From: Bacteroides sp.
GTDB lineage: Bacteria; Bacteroidota; Bacteroidia; Bacteroidales; P3
Direction of reading: 5' to 3'
Assembly: GCA_023662825.1 (NCBI GenBank)
Contig: JAMPIH010000013.1
Span: forward strand, 1-64,000
DNA: 64,000 bases
Position 1 is the stretch's first letter. Every line of letters starts with the position of its first letter. Positions 15,671 to 25,729 of the stretch are shown in pieces. The notes below the pieces were generated by a model. It did no database searches. It had not been told where the DNA came from and saw only the letters and a list, made by a program, of their open reading frames with translations. The position numbers were made by a program, and so were the translations under genes.

Positions 15671-17371
15671 ATGGTGTTGCTTGCAAAAAGGGCGTTCTGC
15701 GCTGCACAAACGGGTTTGGATACCGCCACAGCAGTTCTCCGGAAAACGGGAAAGGCCGACGAGACTGGTTGTCCGGCAACCGACAGTCGAAGATCCGGCG
15801 GTAGGAAAATCGCTTGCCGGCAAGCGTGGCTCCGCGGGCTGCTTTGTGCCGCGCTCTGCCTGCCGCTGTTTTCCTGCACCCATCCGTCGCCCGATACCAT
15901 GGCAAGCGTTCAAACGCTTGAACCCGCGCCCCTCTTTCCCCATTATGCCGACGGCATCCGCATTCCCTGCAACATCGCGCCGCTCAACTTCGTTTTGCCC
16001 GACACGGTGCGGAACGCCCTGGTCGAGGTAACCTCATCTTCCGCTAAAAGAACCTTCCGCATACGGCAGAAAATGGCGTTTCCGCTTTCGTTCTGGAATA
16101 AACTCACCCTGGCCGCCCGTCAAGGAAAGACCGACACCATCCGCATCAACATGGCGGTTCGCGGTTCATCCCAAACGTATTTCCGTTATCCTGTCCTGCA
16201 TTGGATCATCTCTCCCGATACCATCGACCCCTACCTTACCTACCGCCTGGTTCAGCCTACCGCCGGCGCCTACAACGTAATCGAGCTTCGGGAACGTTGC
16301 CTGCAAGATTTCGGTGAAAAGGTGCTCATGAACAATCAGTCGATGGATGGAAACTGCTTTAACTGCCACACCTACGACCAAGGAGAGGCGGACCGCATGA
16401 TGATCCATCTGCGCAAGCCCTCCGAAGGCTCGCTGTTTTTCGACAGGGGTGAACTGCAGAAGGTCCGGCTGCCCGAGGCGGAAAAGGCGCTCGCGCATCT
16501 GCCCGATTCACTGCGTATGCCGCTCAACTTCGTGTACGCCGCCTGGCATCCCGAAGGAAAACACATCGCCTTCTGCACCAATATACTGGGTATCAGCGGG
16601 TATGCGGTTCACCGGCAATATGTGAACCTGCTCGACAGCGCGTCGAACATACTGCTGTACGATCCGCAGGAACGCAGCGTTTCGTTGCCGAACGCGCTCT
16701 GGACCGCCGCCTACGAGGAAACCTGGCCGACATGGAGCCCCGACGGGAAATGGCTCTATTTCTGCCGCACGCCCAAGGTAAGCCCCGACACGGTGGCGCG
16801 ATATCCCGAATGGGGCGAACGGGTGCAGCACATCTACTTCGACCTCTGCCGCGTGGCCTTCGATGCCGCAAGCGGAACCTTCTCGGACACGGTGCAGACG
16901 GTGCTGGCCGCAAGACCGGGCCAAAGCTTTTCGGTGCCGCGCGTGCATCCCGGCGGCAGGCACCTGCTGCTGTGCCGCAGCCTGTACAATTCCGTGCCCT
17001 ATCAGTCGGAAGGCGACCTGTTCCTGCTCGATTTGGAAAACATGGAACCCGATGCCGAATCCGGCGCGAATCCGGCAAACATACTGAACTCTCCCGAAAG
17101 CGAGAGCTGGCACGAATGGAGCGCCAACGGCCGTTGGGTCGTGTTCGGCAGCAAGCGTCAGGACGGCCACTACACCCTGCCCTACATCGCCCATTTCGAC
17201 GGAAAGGAATTCGGGATACCTTTCGTGCTGCCGCAGAAAAGCGCCCGTTTCTACCAGACCAACCTGCGCTCGTTCAACCTGCCCACCTTTACGCGCAACG
17301 CCTCCGCGCTCACACCCCAGAAGGCGGCTGCAGCCAAACGCTCGCCGGCACTCGGCATCACCGTGAAATAG
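15671..17371 (+). CDS. Beta-propeller (TolB/PD40-like) lipoprotein with a CxxCH haem motif
   Basis: 566 aa as read from ATG 15671. A ~50-residue stretch precedes a lipoprotein signal (WLRGLLCAALCLPLFSC, Cys near 69), so the real start may be later. Mature features: a conserved segment EPAPLFPHYADGIRIPCNIAPL; a CFNCH motif (near residue 235) that is a canonical c-type haem attachment site; and PD40 repeats such as YAAWHPEGKHIAF and PTWSPDGKWLYFC in the C-terminal half, expected to form a beta-propeller. It is about 60-65% identical by eye to the protein at 19087-20676. Probably anchored in the envelope. A companion DUF6057 membrane protein follows. The substrate is unknown. Confidence 0.82.
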   Translation: MVLLAKRAFCAAQTGLDTATAVLRKTGKADETGCPATDSRRSGGRKIACRQAWLRGLLCAALCLPLFSCTHPSPDTMASVQTLEPAPLFPHYADGIRIPCNIAPLNFVLPDTVRNALVEVTSSSAKRTFRIRQKMAFPLSFWNKLTLAARQGKTDTIRINMAVRGSSQTYFRYPVLHWIISPDTIDPYLTYRLVQPTAGAYNVIELRERCLQDFGEKVLMNNQSMDGNCFNCHTYDQGEADRMMIHLRKPSEGSLFFDRGELQKVRLPEAEKALAHLPDSLRMPLNFVYAAWHPEGKHIAFCTNILGISGYAVHRQYVNLLDSASNILLYDPQERSVSLPNALWTAAYEETWPTWSPDGKWLYFCRTPKVSPDTVARYPEWGERVQHIYFDLCRVAFDAASGTFSDTVQTVLAARPGQSFSVPRVHPGGRHLLLCRSLYNSVPYQSEGDLFLLDLENMEPDAESGANPANILNSPESESWHEWSANGRWVVFGSKRQDGHYTLPYIAHFDGKEFGIPFVLPQKSARFYQTNLRSFNLPTFTRNASALTPQKAAAAKRSPALGITVK

Positions 17372-17485
17372 CGTTCCCAACACGTCTTCGTCTTTGTAAA
17401 AAACTCTTTATCAAGCAATTGTATGACTTTTGCAGACGTGCGCACCGTGTTCCGTCAGGAATGTAACACGTTATTAATAAAACAC

Positions 17486-17493
17486 TAACTTTG
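17486..17493 (+). promoter_or_regulatory. -7 promoter box of the DUF6057 gene
   Basis: TAACTTTG, with CGTTATTAATAAAAC upstream. Transcription would start near 17499, at or after a possible TTG start (17498), which favours the GTG at 17528 as the true start codon. Confidence 0.6.
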
Positions 17494-17527
17494 CAAGTTG
17501 CCCCGAAAAAAACGGCAGCCTGCAATT

Positions 17528-19087
17528 GTGTTTGGAAACAGGATACGTGTCGCCTTGTCTTATCTGACGGCCGCCTTGCTGCTGGCGGGCGGAAGCGTGC
17601 TGTTTTACGAGCTGTTCCTGAGCGTGGGACGGCATTCGTTCCTTACCTTTCAGTCCGATTTCCTGTCGAGTTTCCTGCCGTGGAACTCCCACATCAACAT
17701 GTATCCGGGGCAACCCTACCGTTTTGCAGACCTCCTGACGGCCTTTTCCGGGCAGTTCTACCGGGGCTGGGGCGTGTGGGCGTTCAACGTGACGGCGGGG
17801 CTGCTGTTCTGCGCGCTGCTTACCTTCGTCTGCAAGTTGTTCTTGCGCGAACGGAGCCATAATGTGAACGGGAAAAATCGTCCAAAAATCTGGAAACAAA
17901 TTGTGGGCTTCACGCTGCCCATGTTCTGGGCGCTTGTATTCATGGGCTGCCAGGTGAGCCTCGCCTTTTCGAACCGAAGCACCTACTGGGGGTTCAAGGA
18001 CTATAAATCGGGACGCATCCTGATGAAGGCCGAACGGCTGCTTATGGAAAACCGCTACGGAGAGGCCCTGCAGCTGGCCAACGGGTACTGGTTCTCGCAT
18101 CCCTGCTCCATCGACGATGTGGTTACGGGGCGCAACTCGCTGTATGCGGGCATGAGCCAGACCGAAATGCTGTTCCGGCAGGACCTGGCGGCCTATACCC
18201 GCGTGGCGCTCCTGGGGGCTCACCGCCTAAACGACGACTTCTTTACCTACTACCGCGTGCCCGAGATCTACGGACAGATCGACGACGGGGCTGCGCCGGC
18301 ATCCACCGCCGTATCGGTGTTCAGGAACCGGCTCACCGGCAACCACACGGCGGTTTACAGCCAGATCATGAACGTGATGGAAACCGAGGGGCTGAGTTAC
18401 TGGATGCTGGAACAGTCGGCCTTCTCGGCCTTGGTGTGCCGGCAGTACGGCCTGGCCGACAAATACATCCGCCTGCTGGAGAACACGCTCTTCTACCGCA
18501 AGCAGGCCCGCGTCTACCGGGAGGTATCAAGGCTCCTGCAGGACTCTGCGGCCATGCAGGACTGTTCGCCCGACCTGCGCCTGTTGCTGGACGAAATCGG
18601 GCGGGAGCGGGCAAAGACGCTCAAGGACTACATCTACACAAGCGGGTCGGGCGAGGCCGAGGCACGCGAACTGTGGCGGCAGAACCCATCCTCGCGCGAG
18701 AACCTGGAATACATCTCGCTGATAGACCTGCTCTACAAGCGGACCGACCACGTTACGGCGCATATCGGCGACTACCTGCGCCTGAGCGGGCAGCAAAGGC
18801 CCCCTTACCGCCTGCCGTCCTCCTGGCAGGAAATGCTGTTTATCGGCATGGAAGAGGGTCAGGGGCAGATACCGCCGCAAGTTATGGAGTATATGCAGGA
18901 TCTGGCCTGGGATCAGGCCGTGCTGAAGCAGTGCCGCCTGTTCTATCAGGCGCGGGAGAGCCTGCGCAGGGGGACGATGAGCCCGCAGCAGATCACGCAA
19001 AGTTTCGGGCACACCTTCGCCTACAACTACTATTACAGCCGTTTTGTAAGCCCGCGGCAATCCGGCACGCAAACCTTGGCCCATTGA
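17528..19087 (+). CDS. DUF6057-family membrane protein
   Basis: About 519 aa from the GTG at 17528 (a TTG at 17498 would add ten residues but abuts the promoter). The N-terminal third has three hydrophobic helices: SYLTAALLLAGGSVLFYELF, AFNVTAGLLFCALLTFVCKL and a third starting GFTLPMFWALVFMGCQ. The rest (from about residue 150) is a soluble, helix-rich region with tetratricopeptide-like pairs (LMENRYGEALQLANGYW, QYGLADKYIRLLENT). This matches the Bacteroidales DUF6057 family, function unknown. The gene lies between two paralogous haem-motif propeller lipoproteins, and its stop overlaps the ATG of the second (TGATG), so they are probably a functional set in the cell envelope. Confidence 0.82.
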   Translation: MFGNRIRVALSYLTAALLLAGGSVLFYELFLSVGRHSFLTFQSDFLSSFLPWNSHINMYPGQPYRFADLLTAFSGQFYRGWGVWAFNVTAGLLFCALLTFVCKLFLRERSHNVNGKNRPKIWKQIVGFTLPMFWALVFMGCQVSLAFSNRSTYWGFKDYKSGRILMKAERLLMENRYGEALQLANGYWFSHPCSIDDVVTGRNSLYAGMSQTEMLFRQDLAAYTRVALLGAHRLNDDFFTYYRVPEIYGQIDDGAAPASTAVSVFRNRLTGNHTAVYSQIMNVMETEGLSYWMLEQSAFSALVCRQYGLADKYIRLLENTLFYRKQARVYREVSRLLQDSAAMQDCSPDLRLLLDEIGRERAKTLKDYIYTSGSGEAEARELWRQNPSSRENLEYISLIDLLYKRTDHVTAHIGDYLRLSGQQRPPYRLPSSWQEMLFIGMEEGQGQIPPQVMEYMQDLAWDQAVLKQCRLFYQARESLRRGTMSPQQITQSFGHTFAYNYYYSRFVSPRQSGTQTLAH

Positions 19088-20676
19088 TGAGTGCACGCCC
19101 TTTTTTCGTCCGAGCCCTTCTCGCCGTCCTGCTGGCGGGCATGGCCGCCTGTTGTCCGAAACCCTCGGAAACGGTGTCCTCCCTTGAACCGGCGCCCGTT
19201 TTTCCGGCCTACGGAGACGGCACGTCCATTCCCTGCAACATCGCGCCCTTGAATTTCGCGCTTCCCGACACGGTAAAGAGCGCGGTGGTGAACATTTCTT
19301 CGTCTGTGGCGCAAAAGACGCTGAAATTGCGCAAAAACGTGGTTTTTCCGATAAAGACATGGAAAAAGCTCTGCTCGGCCGCCATGCAGGGAAAACGGGA
19401 CACCCTCGTGCTGGAAATCACCGTGCTCGGCCAATCGGGCGCCCGCACCGCCTATCCGCCCCTGCGCTGGATCCTCTGCCCCGAACCCATCGACCCTTAC
19501 CTCACCTACCGCCTGCTGCCTTCCGTGGAAGGGGCGTACAGTGTGGGGAAAGGGGGGTACAACGTGATGGAACTGCGCGAACGGAACTTGGAAAACTTCG
19601 GTGAGCGGGTGTTGCTGTCGAACGCCTCGATGCGGAAGAACTGCTTCAACTGCCATGTGTCGCCCGCGGGGGATGCCTCCCGGATGCTGGTGCACCTGCG
19701 CAGCCCCTCGGAAGGCTCCCTGTTGTTCGATGGAAAGGACGTGTCGAAAATCGTTCCGCCCGATGCCGCGAAAGCCCTGGCGGGGCTGCCCGACTCGCTG
19801 CGCATGCCCTTGAACCTGGTGTATCCCGCCTGGCATCCGGATGGCCGGTGGATCGCGCTCAGCACCAACATCATAGGAATCAACGGCTACACGCCCGAAC
19901 ACCAGTATGTGGACATTCTGGACAGTGCCTGCAACATCGTGCTGTACGACACGCGGGGCAACCGGCTCGTCCTGGACAACGCGCTCTGGACCGCCGCTTA
20001 CGAGGAGACCTGGCCGGCCTGGAGTCCCGACGGGAAGTGGCTCTACTTCTGCCGCGCGCCCAAGATGGATCCGGATACGGCGGCGCGCTATCCCGACTGG
20101 GGCGAACGGGTGCAGCACATCTACTTCGACTTGTGCCGGGTAGGTTTCGATGCGGAAAAGGGCCGGTTCTCGGACAGCGTGCAGACGCTCCTGAAGGCCG
20201 TTCCGGGATGCAGCTATTCGATGCCGCGCGTGCATCCCGACGGCAGGCACGTGCTTTTGTGCCGCGCCCGCTTCAATTCCATTCCCTACCACGCACAGGG
20301 AGACTTGCTGCTGATCGACGTAGAAAATACCGGACAGGTAAAAACAATTGAATCACAACGGAATATATCGATAAATCCGGCACAGGTGCTGAACTCTCCC
20401 GAAAGCGAAAGCTGGCACGACTGGAGCGCCAACGGGCGTTGGGTGGTGTTCGGCAGCAAGCGGCAGAACATCCACTACGAATTGCCTTACATCGCTTATT
20501 TCGACGGAAAGGATTTCGGGAAGCCCTTTCTCTTGCCGCAGAAGGACGGCGGTTTCTATCATGCGAACCTGCGCCTCTTCAACCTGCCCACCTTCTCATG
20601 CGCCGCTTCGGGGGTAACGCCCCGGCAAGCCGCACAAGGCCGGCAGTCTCCCGCCCTGGAAATCGAGGTGCGGTAA
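19087..20676 (+). CDS. Beta-propeller lipoprotein with a CxxCH haem motif, paralog of 15671-17371
   Basis: 529 aa. It starts with a lipoprotein-type signal (VRALLAVLLAGMAAC, Cys near 21-22). It shares with its paralog EPAPVFPAYGDGTSIPCNIAP, the CFNCH haem-attachment motif (near residue 185), NALWTAAYEETWPAWSPDGKW and SESWHDWSANGRWVVFGSKRQ. The PD40-type repeats are expected to fold as a beta-propeller after a cytochrome c-like segment. Its start overlaps the DUF6057 stop, so it is co-translated with it. The pair may have arisen by duplication around DUF6057. Actual haem binding is inferred from the motif only; a cytochrome c maturation system would be needed and is not in this window. Confidence 0.83.
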   Translation: MSARPFFVRALLAVLLAGMAACCPKPSETVSSLEPAPVFPAYGDGTSIPCNIAPLNFALPDTVKSAVVNISSSVAQKTLKLRKNVVFPIKTWKKLCSAAMQGKRDTLVLEITVLGQSGARTAYPPLRWILCPEPIDPYLTYRLLPSVEGAYSVGKGGYNVMELRERNLENFGERVLLSNASMRKNCFNCHVSPAGDASRMLVHLRSPSEGSLLFDGKDVSKIVPPDAAKALAGLPDSLRMPLNLVYPAWHPDGRWIALSTNIIGINGYTPEHQYVDILDSACNIVLYDTRGNRLVLDNALWTAAYEETWPAWSPDGKWLYFCRAPKMDPDTAARYPDWGERVQHIYFDLCRVGFDAEKGRFSDSVQTLLKAVPGCSYSMPRVHPDGRHVLLCRARFNSIPYHAQGDLLLIDVENTGQVKTIESQRNISINPAQVLNSPESESWHDWSANGRWVVFGSKRQNIHYELPYIAYFDGKDFGKPFLLPQKDGGFYHANLRLFNLPTFSCAASGVTPRQAAQGRQSPALEIEVR

Positions 20677-20717
20677 TCCTGAACCGTAAACACGGCCGAC
20701 ATAAGTCTTTCCGCCCC

Positions 20718-23564
20718 CTATTTCCGTTTGAGGAGCCGTTTTATCTCGTCTAACTTATTGAGTGCCTGGATGGGCGTGAGGCTGTCGACATCCAAGTCGA
20801 GAATCTCGTCGCGGATTTTTTCGAGCAGCGGGTCGTCCAACTGGATAAAGCTGAGCTGATAGGGTTTATCCGCCTTGTTTTCAGTGGTTTGAACGCTTGC
20901 CGAAGGGGCTTTAGAGGGGGTTTTGACCGCCTGAGAATCGCATGGAGCGCCGCACCCGGGCCCGCGGTCGGCTGTGTGCGCGGCAGAACCGGACAAAATG
21001 GCAGCGAAATCTCCGTTCAGGCTCCGGTCGCGTTCCAGACCAGCAAGAATTTCCCCGGCCCGGTCCAGCACGAATTTCGGCATGCCCGCCATCTGCGCCA
21101 CATGGATCCCGAAACTGTGCTCCGAGCCTCCCTGCGCCAAGGTACGCAGGAAAATCATCCTCCCGTTTTCCTCCTTTACCTTGATGTGGTAGTTTTCAAT
21201 GTGTTGAAACGATTCCGCCATACGGTTCAACTCGTGGTAGTGCGTGGCGAACAGCACTTTAGCCTCCTTTTGGGGCTGTTCGTGCAGGTATTCGGCAATC
21301 GCCCAGGCGATGGAGATGCCGTCGTAGGTGCTGGTGCCCCGGCCGATCTCGTCCAACAGCACCAGGGACCGCGCCGTCAGGTTGTTGAGGATGTTGGCGG
21401 TCTCGTTCATCTCCACCATGAACGTACTTTCGCCCTGGGCGATGTTGTCGGTGGCTCCCACACGGGTAAAGATCTTGTCGACCCATCCGATAACGGCTTC
21501 CTGAGCGGGCACGAAACAGCCTATCTGCGCCATGAGCACGATAAGCGCCGTTTGCCGCAGCACCGCCGACTTACCCGACATATTGGGCCCGGTGATCATC
21601 ATGATGCGGCAGGCCTCGTGGGTAAACGTAATGTCGTTGGGTACGTATTTCTGGCCGGCCGGCATATGCCTTTCGATAACCGGATGTCTCCCCTGCCTTA
21701 TCTGCAGATCGTAGCCGTCAACCACCTTGGGGCGCACGTATTCATTCACTACGGCGGCATCGGCAAACGACATCATAACATCAAGGAAAGCAATGTTCTG
21801 CACCGATACCTGCATACGTTTTATAAAGCCGTTCGCAAAACTTACCAATTCCTGGTAGAGACGGGCTTCAACCGTAGTTATCTTGTCTTGGGCGGTAAGT
21901 ACTTTTTCTTCGTAAACCTTGAGTTCTTCGGTGGTGTAGCGCTCGGCGTTGGTAAGCGTCTGCTTGCGTACCCAGGAGGCGGGCACTTTGTCTTTATAGG
22001 ATCGGCTCACCTCGAAGTAGTAGCCGTACACGTTGTTGAAACCTACCTTCAAGGTGGTGATGCCGCTGCGCTGCGTTTCCTCCCGCAACAGGTCCGACAG
22101 GTATTCCTTGCCCGAAAAGGCGATCCTGCGCAGCTCGTCCAGTTCGGCGTCCGCGCCCTCGGCGATCACGTTGCCCTTGGAGAGCAGCGCCGGCGCCTCG
22201 GGATTGAGCCAACGGGCCAGGTGGTCGGAGAGTTCCCGGCAGGAATCCAATTCCTTTATCCTGTCGTACAGCACGTTATCTCTTGATTCGAGTTTTTCGC
22301 CGCCCCATTGGATAATCTGCTGCAGAACGTCCAGCGACAGCCTGAGCTGCCACAGTTCCCTGGGCTGGATCCGCATGGCCGCCACTTTCGACAGCATGCG
22401 TTCCAGGTCGCCTATCTGCGCGAGGGCATCGCGCAAGGTGCAGGCCTGTTCGCGGTGGTGCACCAGGTAGTCCACGTGCGCGAGCCGGCGGTCGATTTCC
22501 CGCACGTCTTTGAGGGGCAGGCAGATCATGCGGCGCAACAGGCGCGCCCCCATCGGGGTGTTTGTCTTGTTCAACACCGCGTACAAGGAATTCTGCGCCT
22601 CGACACCGGCATCCACGTAGGAGGCCGAGGGTTGCAGCAGCTCCAGATTACGTAGCGTGAACGCATCCATCCATACGTACTTGTCTTCCGCAATTTTCTG
22701 CAGGGAGGATACGTGTCCCGAAAGTTCGTGCTTGCTTTCCACCAAGTAATGCAGGCAGGCACCCGCACCCATTTGCGCGGCGGGCATCTCCTCCACCCCG
22801 AAACCTTTCAACGAATTGGTTTTGAAGTGATCGAGCAATATTTTCTTGGCAAAATCGGGCTTGAATACCCAGTCGTCGAATACCGTAATATAGTAGCGGT
22901 TTCCAAAGAATCGGCAGAAGTCGTCGCGATACGTTTTCGGCATCACCACTTCCGAGGGCTGGAAATTATCCAGAAGTTTCCGAACGTATTCCTCGCTGCC
23001 TTCCGCCACAAAAAATTCGCCGGTGCTCACATCCAAAAACGAAACGCCCATCGTAGGATTCTTGGCGGAAGCCGCGGGCGAGATTCCACACAGGAAATTG
23101 TTCTTTCCGGTTTCCAGCAGCCGGTCGTTCATGGCGATGCCGGGAGTGATCAGCTCGCTCACGCCCCGCTTCACCAGTTTCTTGGTGAGTTTGGGATCTT
23201 CCAGCTGCTCGCAAATGGCCACCTTGCCGCCGGCCTTCACCAGTTTATAGAGGTATGTCTCGAGAGCGTGATGGGGAAAGCCCGCCAGTTCGGTATAGGT
23301 ATGGGCGCCGCTGGCCTTGCGGGTCAGCACGATGTTGAGCACCCTGGAGGCGAACACGGCGTCTTCGCCGAAGGTTTCGTAAAAGTCGCCCACGCGGAAC
23401 AGGAGAACCGCCTCGGGATGCTGCCGCTTGATTTCGTAATACTGCTTCATCAAGGGCGTTTCAACATACTTGTCCTTGCCGCCCTTGGCTCCGGTTTTTT
23501 CCGGTTCTGGCGCACAAAGGGGAACCGCCTCTGTTTCCGTGGGCCTGTTGCTGTCTTCCTGCAT
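20718..23564 (-). CDS. mutS: DNA mismatch repair protein MutS
   Basis: 948 aa. MutS recognises mismatches and small loops and starts repair. The order is: an unusual ~38-residue charged N-terminal extension; mismatch-binding domain with LLFRVGDFYETFGEDA (Phe-x-Glu) near residue 58; connector and lever domains; clamp; and the ATPase domain with Walker A GPNMSGKSAVLRQ (659-671), Walker B LVLLDEIGRGTSTYDG near 735, then FATHYHEL. A helix-turn-helix tail follows a low-complexity linker (about 865-905). MutS is longer than the usual ~870 residues because of the extension and linker. It stands alone on the minus strand, consistent with the MutS1 type. Confidence 0.96.
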   Translation of the reverse strand: MQEDSNRPTETEAVPLCAPEPEKTGAKGGKDKYVETPLMKQYYEIKRQHPEAVLLFRVGDFYETFGEDAVFASRVLNIVLTRKASGAHTYTELAGFPHHALETYLYKLVKAGGKVAICEQLEDPKLTKKLVKRGVSELITPGIAMNDRLLETGKNNFLCGISPAASAKNPTMGVSFLDVSTGEFFVAEGSEEYVRKLLDNFQPSEVVMPKTYRDDFCRFFGNRYYITVFDDWVFKPDFAKKILLDHFKTNSLKGFGVEEMPAAQMGAGACLHYLVESKHELSGHVSSLQKIAEDKYVWMDAFTLRNLELLQPSASYVDAGVEAQNSLYAVLNKTNTPMGARLLRRMICLPLKDVREIDRRLAHVDYLVHHREQACTLRDALAQIGDLERMLSKVAAMRIQPRELWQLRLSLDVLQQIIQWGGEKLESRDNVLYDRIKELDSCRELSDHLARWLNPEAPALLSKGNVIAEGADAELDELRRIAFSGKEYLSDLLREETQRSGITTLKVGFNNVYGYYFEVSRSYKDKVPASWVRKQTLTNAERYTTEELKVYEEKVLTAQDKITTVEARLYQELVSFANGFIKRMQVSVQNIAFLDVMMSFADAAVVNEYVRPKVVDGYDLQIRQGRHPVIERHMPAGQKYVPNDITFTHEACRIMMITGPNMSGKSAVLRQTALIVLMAQIGCFVPAQEAVIGWVDKIFTRVGATDNIAQGESTFMVEMNETANILNNLTARSLVLLDEIGRGTSTYDGISIAWAIAEYLHEQPQKEAKVLFATHYHELNRMAESFQHIENYHIKVKEENGRMIFLRTLAQGGSEHSFGIHVAQMAGMPKFVLDRAGEILAGLERDRSLNGDFAAILSGSAAHTADRGPGCGAPCDSQAVKTPSKAPSASVQTTENKADKPYQLSFIQLDDPLLEKIRDEILDLDVDSLTPIQALNKLDEIKRLLKRK

Positions 23565-23705
23565 CGTATAATTTCTCTTTCAGCGTATAAACTTCGCGGG
23601 TTGTGAACCTGCCTTTTTCACTCCGGCAAAAATAAGGTTTTTCCCGCCTCGGCAAAGACCTATGGGCATACCGTCGGGAAGCGAAATCACAACGTCTTGA
23701 AACCC

Positions 23706-25583
23706 TTATCGGTTGAGCCAGATCAAAAGCACCGAAATATCGGCGGGCGAAACCCCCGGAATGCGGGAGGCCTGGCCGAGCGTGGCGGGCTTTATCCGGC
23801 TCAGCTTCTCGCGCGCCTCGTACGAGAGCGACAGGATGCTCCGGTAATCGAAATCGGGCTTGAGCGGAAGGTCGTCGTATTTGGAAAGCCTCGCCGCGTT
23901 CTCCTCTTCCTTGCGGATGTACGCGTCGTACTTCATGCTGATCTCCACTTCTTCCAACAGCTCGCGGTAGTAGGGCTTGTCTCGGTTGTTCTCGACATAC
24001 GTCTTCAAGCCCTCGTCCAAATGCATCAACTGCACCAAGGTTATCTGGGGGCGTTGCAGCAGGGCTTCCAGGGTGGTTTTCTGCGAGAGCGCGGACGTAC
24101 CGTATTCCAGCAAGCCGGCGTTTACGTTTTCGGGTTCCACCTTGTGGGTTCCGATATACGTCTTTATCTTCTTGCCGTACGATTTTTTTTCTTCCAGACG
24201 CCGCATCCTCTCCTCTTTCGCGATACCTATCTTATAGGCCAAAGGCGTAAGGCGTTCGTCGGCGTTATCCTGACGCAACAGGATACGGTATTCGGCACGT
24301 GAAGTGAACATACGGTAGGGTTCATCGACCCCCTTGGTCACCAGGTCGTCGATCAGCACACCGATATAGGCCTGGGAGCGGTTCAGCACCAAGGGAGGCT
24401 GTCCGGTAATGTTCAGGTGGGCGTTCAGCCCGGCCATGAAACCTTGGCCGGCGGCTTCCTCATAGCCGGTGGTACCGTTTACCTGACCCGCGAAATACAG
24501 CCGGTTCACCAACTTGGTCTCCAAGGTGGACTTCAACTGCGTTGGGTCGAAATAATCGTATTCGATGGCGTAGCCCGGGCGGAATACTCTGGCGTTTTCG
24601 AAACCTACTATTTTATGCAAGGCCGCCAACTGCGTCTCCTCGGGCAACGAAGACGAAAATCCGTTCAGGTAGTATTCCATACTGCCGCGACCGCAGGGTT
24701 CGAAAAACAGCTGGTGCCTGTCCTTGTCGGCAAAGCGGTCTATCTTGTCTTCGATGGAGGGACAGTAACGCGGGCCGCGACCCTTGATGCGCCCGGCGAA
24801 CATAGGCGACTTGTCGAAACCCGTACGCAATATATCGTGTACTTCCAGATTGGTGTAGGCCAGAAAGCAGGACATCTGATCCTGCACGCGGGGAGTGTCG
24901 GTAAACGAGAACTTGCCCGGATCTTCATCTCCTTTCTGTTCAGTGAGCACCGAAAAATTTACCGTGCGGGCATCCACCCGCACCGGCGTTCCGGTCTTGA
25001 GGCTCTCCACCCTGAAACCGCGTTCGCGCAATTGCTCGCTCAAACCGAAAGACGCGCTCTCGCCGATCCGACCGCCAGGGTACGATTGTTCCCCTATATG
25101 GATTTTCCCGTTCAGGAATGTGCCGCCGGTAAGGATCACCGCCTTGGCATGGATTTCCGCTCCGCACTGGGTCCTTACCCCCGCCACGGTATTGCCTTCG
25201 AACAGAAAGGAAGTCACCATATCCTGACGGAGTTCCAGATTCGGAACCGCTTCGAGTTGGGCGCGCCAGTTGGCAGAAAATTTCCACATATCGCACTGCG
25301 CCCGGGGACTCCACATGGCAGGTCCCTTGGAACGGTTCAGCATACGGAACTGCACGGTGGAACAGTCGGTGATGATTCCGGAGTAACCGCCCATCGCATC
25401 GATTTCGCGAACAATCTGTCCCTTGGCCACACCACCCATCGCCGGGTTGCACGACATATACGCCATACGGTCTATCTGCATACTCAACAGCAGAACCCGG
25501 CTGCCCATATTGGCCGCTGCCGCCGCTGCCTCGCATCCGGCATGGCCGCCGCCCACCACCACGATATCGTAATTCAATTTCAT
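23706..25583 (-). CDS. mnmG: tRNA uridine-5-carboxymethylaminomethyl modification enzyme MnmG (GidA)
   Basis: 625 aa. With MnmE it makes cmnm5U/nm5U at wobble U34 of several tRNAs. FAD-binding Rossmann motif [17 protein letters not shown] lies at residues 7-23; the GidA signatures [24 protein letters not shown] (first part near 46-60) and LKTGTPVRV near 205 are present; the C-terminal helical MnmE-binding domain ends ADISVLLIW. No mnmE is in the window. mnmG is a classical neighbour of replication origins in many bacteria, and here it is followed within 90 bp upstream by a parS site. Confidence 0.96.
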   Translation of the reverse strand: MKLNYDIVVVGGGHAGCEAAAAAANMGSRVLLLSMQIDRMAYMSCNPAMGGVAKGQIVREIDAMGGYSGIITDCSTVQFRMLNRSKGPAMWSPRAQCDMWKFSANWRAQLEAVPNLELRQDMVTSFLFEGNTVAGVRTQCGAEIHAKAVILTGGTFLNGKIHIGEQSYPGGRIGESASFGLSEQLRERGFRVESLKTGTPVRVDARTVNFSVLTEQKGDEDPGKFSFTDTPRVQDQMSCFLAYTNLEVHDILRTGFDKSPMFAGRIKGRGPRYCPSIEDKIDRFADKDRHQLFFEPCGRGSMEYYLNGFSSSLPEETQLAALHKIVGFENARVFRPGYAIEYDYFDPTQLKSTLETKLVNRLYFAGQVNGTTGYEEAAGQGFMAGLNAHLNITGQPPLVLNRSQAYIGVLIDDLVTKGVDEPYRMFTSRAEYRILLRQDNADERLTPLAYKIGIAKEERMRRLEEKKSYGKKIKTYIGTHKVEPENVNAGLLEYGTSALSQKTTLEALLQRPQITLVQLMHLDEGLKTYVENNRDKPYYRELLEEVEISMKYDAYIRKEEENAARLSKYDDLPLKPDFDYRSILSLSYEAREKLSRIKPATLGQASRIPGVSPADISVLLIWLNR

Positions 25584-25654
25584 TTCCTACTTCAAACCTT
25601 AAGCCTATCGTTTCTTGAAAAAAACCGAGTTCAGAGAGATAGTCCCCGACAAAA

Positions 25655-25670
25655 TGTTTCACGTGAAACA
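25655..25670. other. parS centromere site 1
   Basis: TGTTTCACGTGAAACA, a perfect 16-bp match to the ParB-binding parS consensus (TGTTnCACGTGAAACA), extended to a 22-bp palindrome by flanking AAA/TTT. It lies in the gap upstream of mnmG. Conceptual translation gives MFHVKH, which can mislead gene callers into choosing an upstream start. Confidence 0.9.
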
Positions 25671-25729
25671 TTTAACCCTAAACCCGAAAAACATATTGTA
25701 AATCAGTTACAAATATACGGCGAAAAGCC

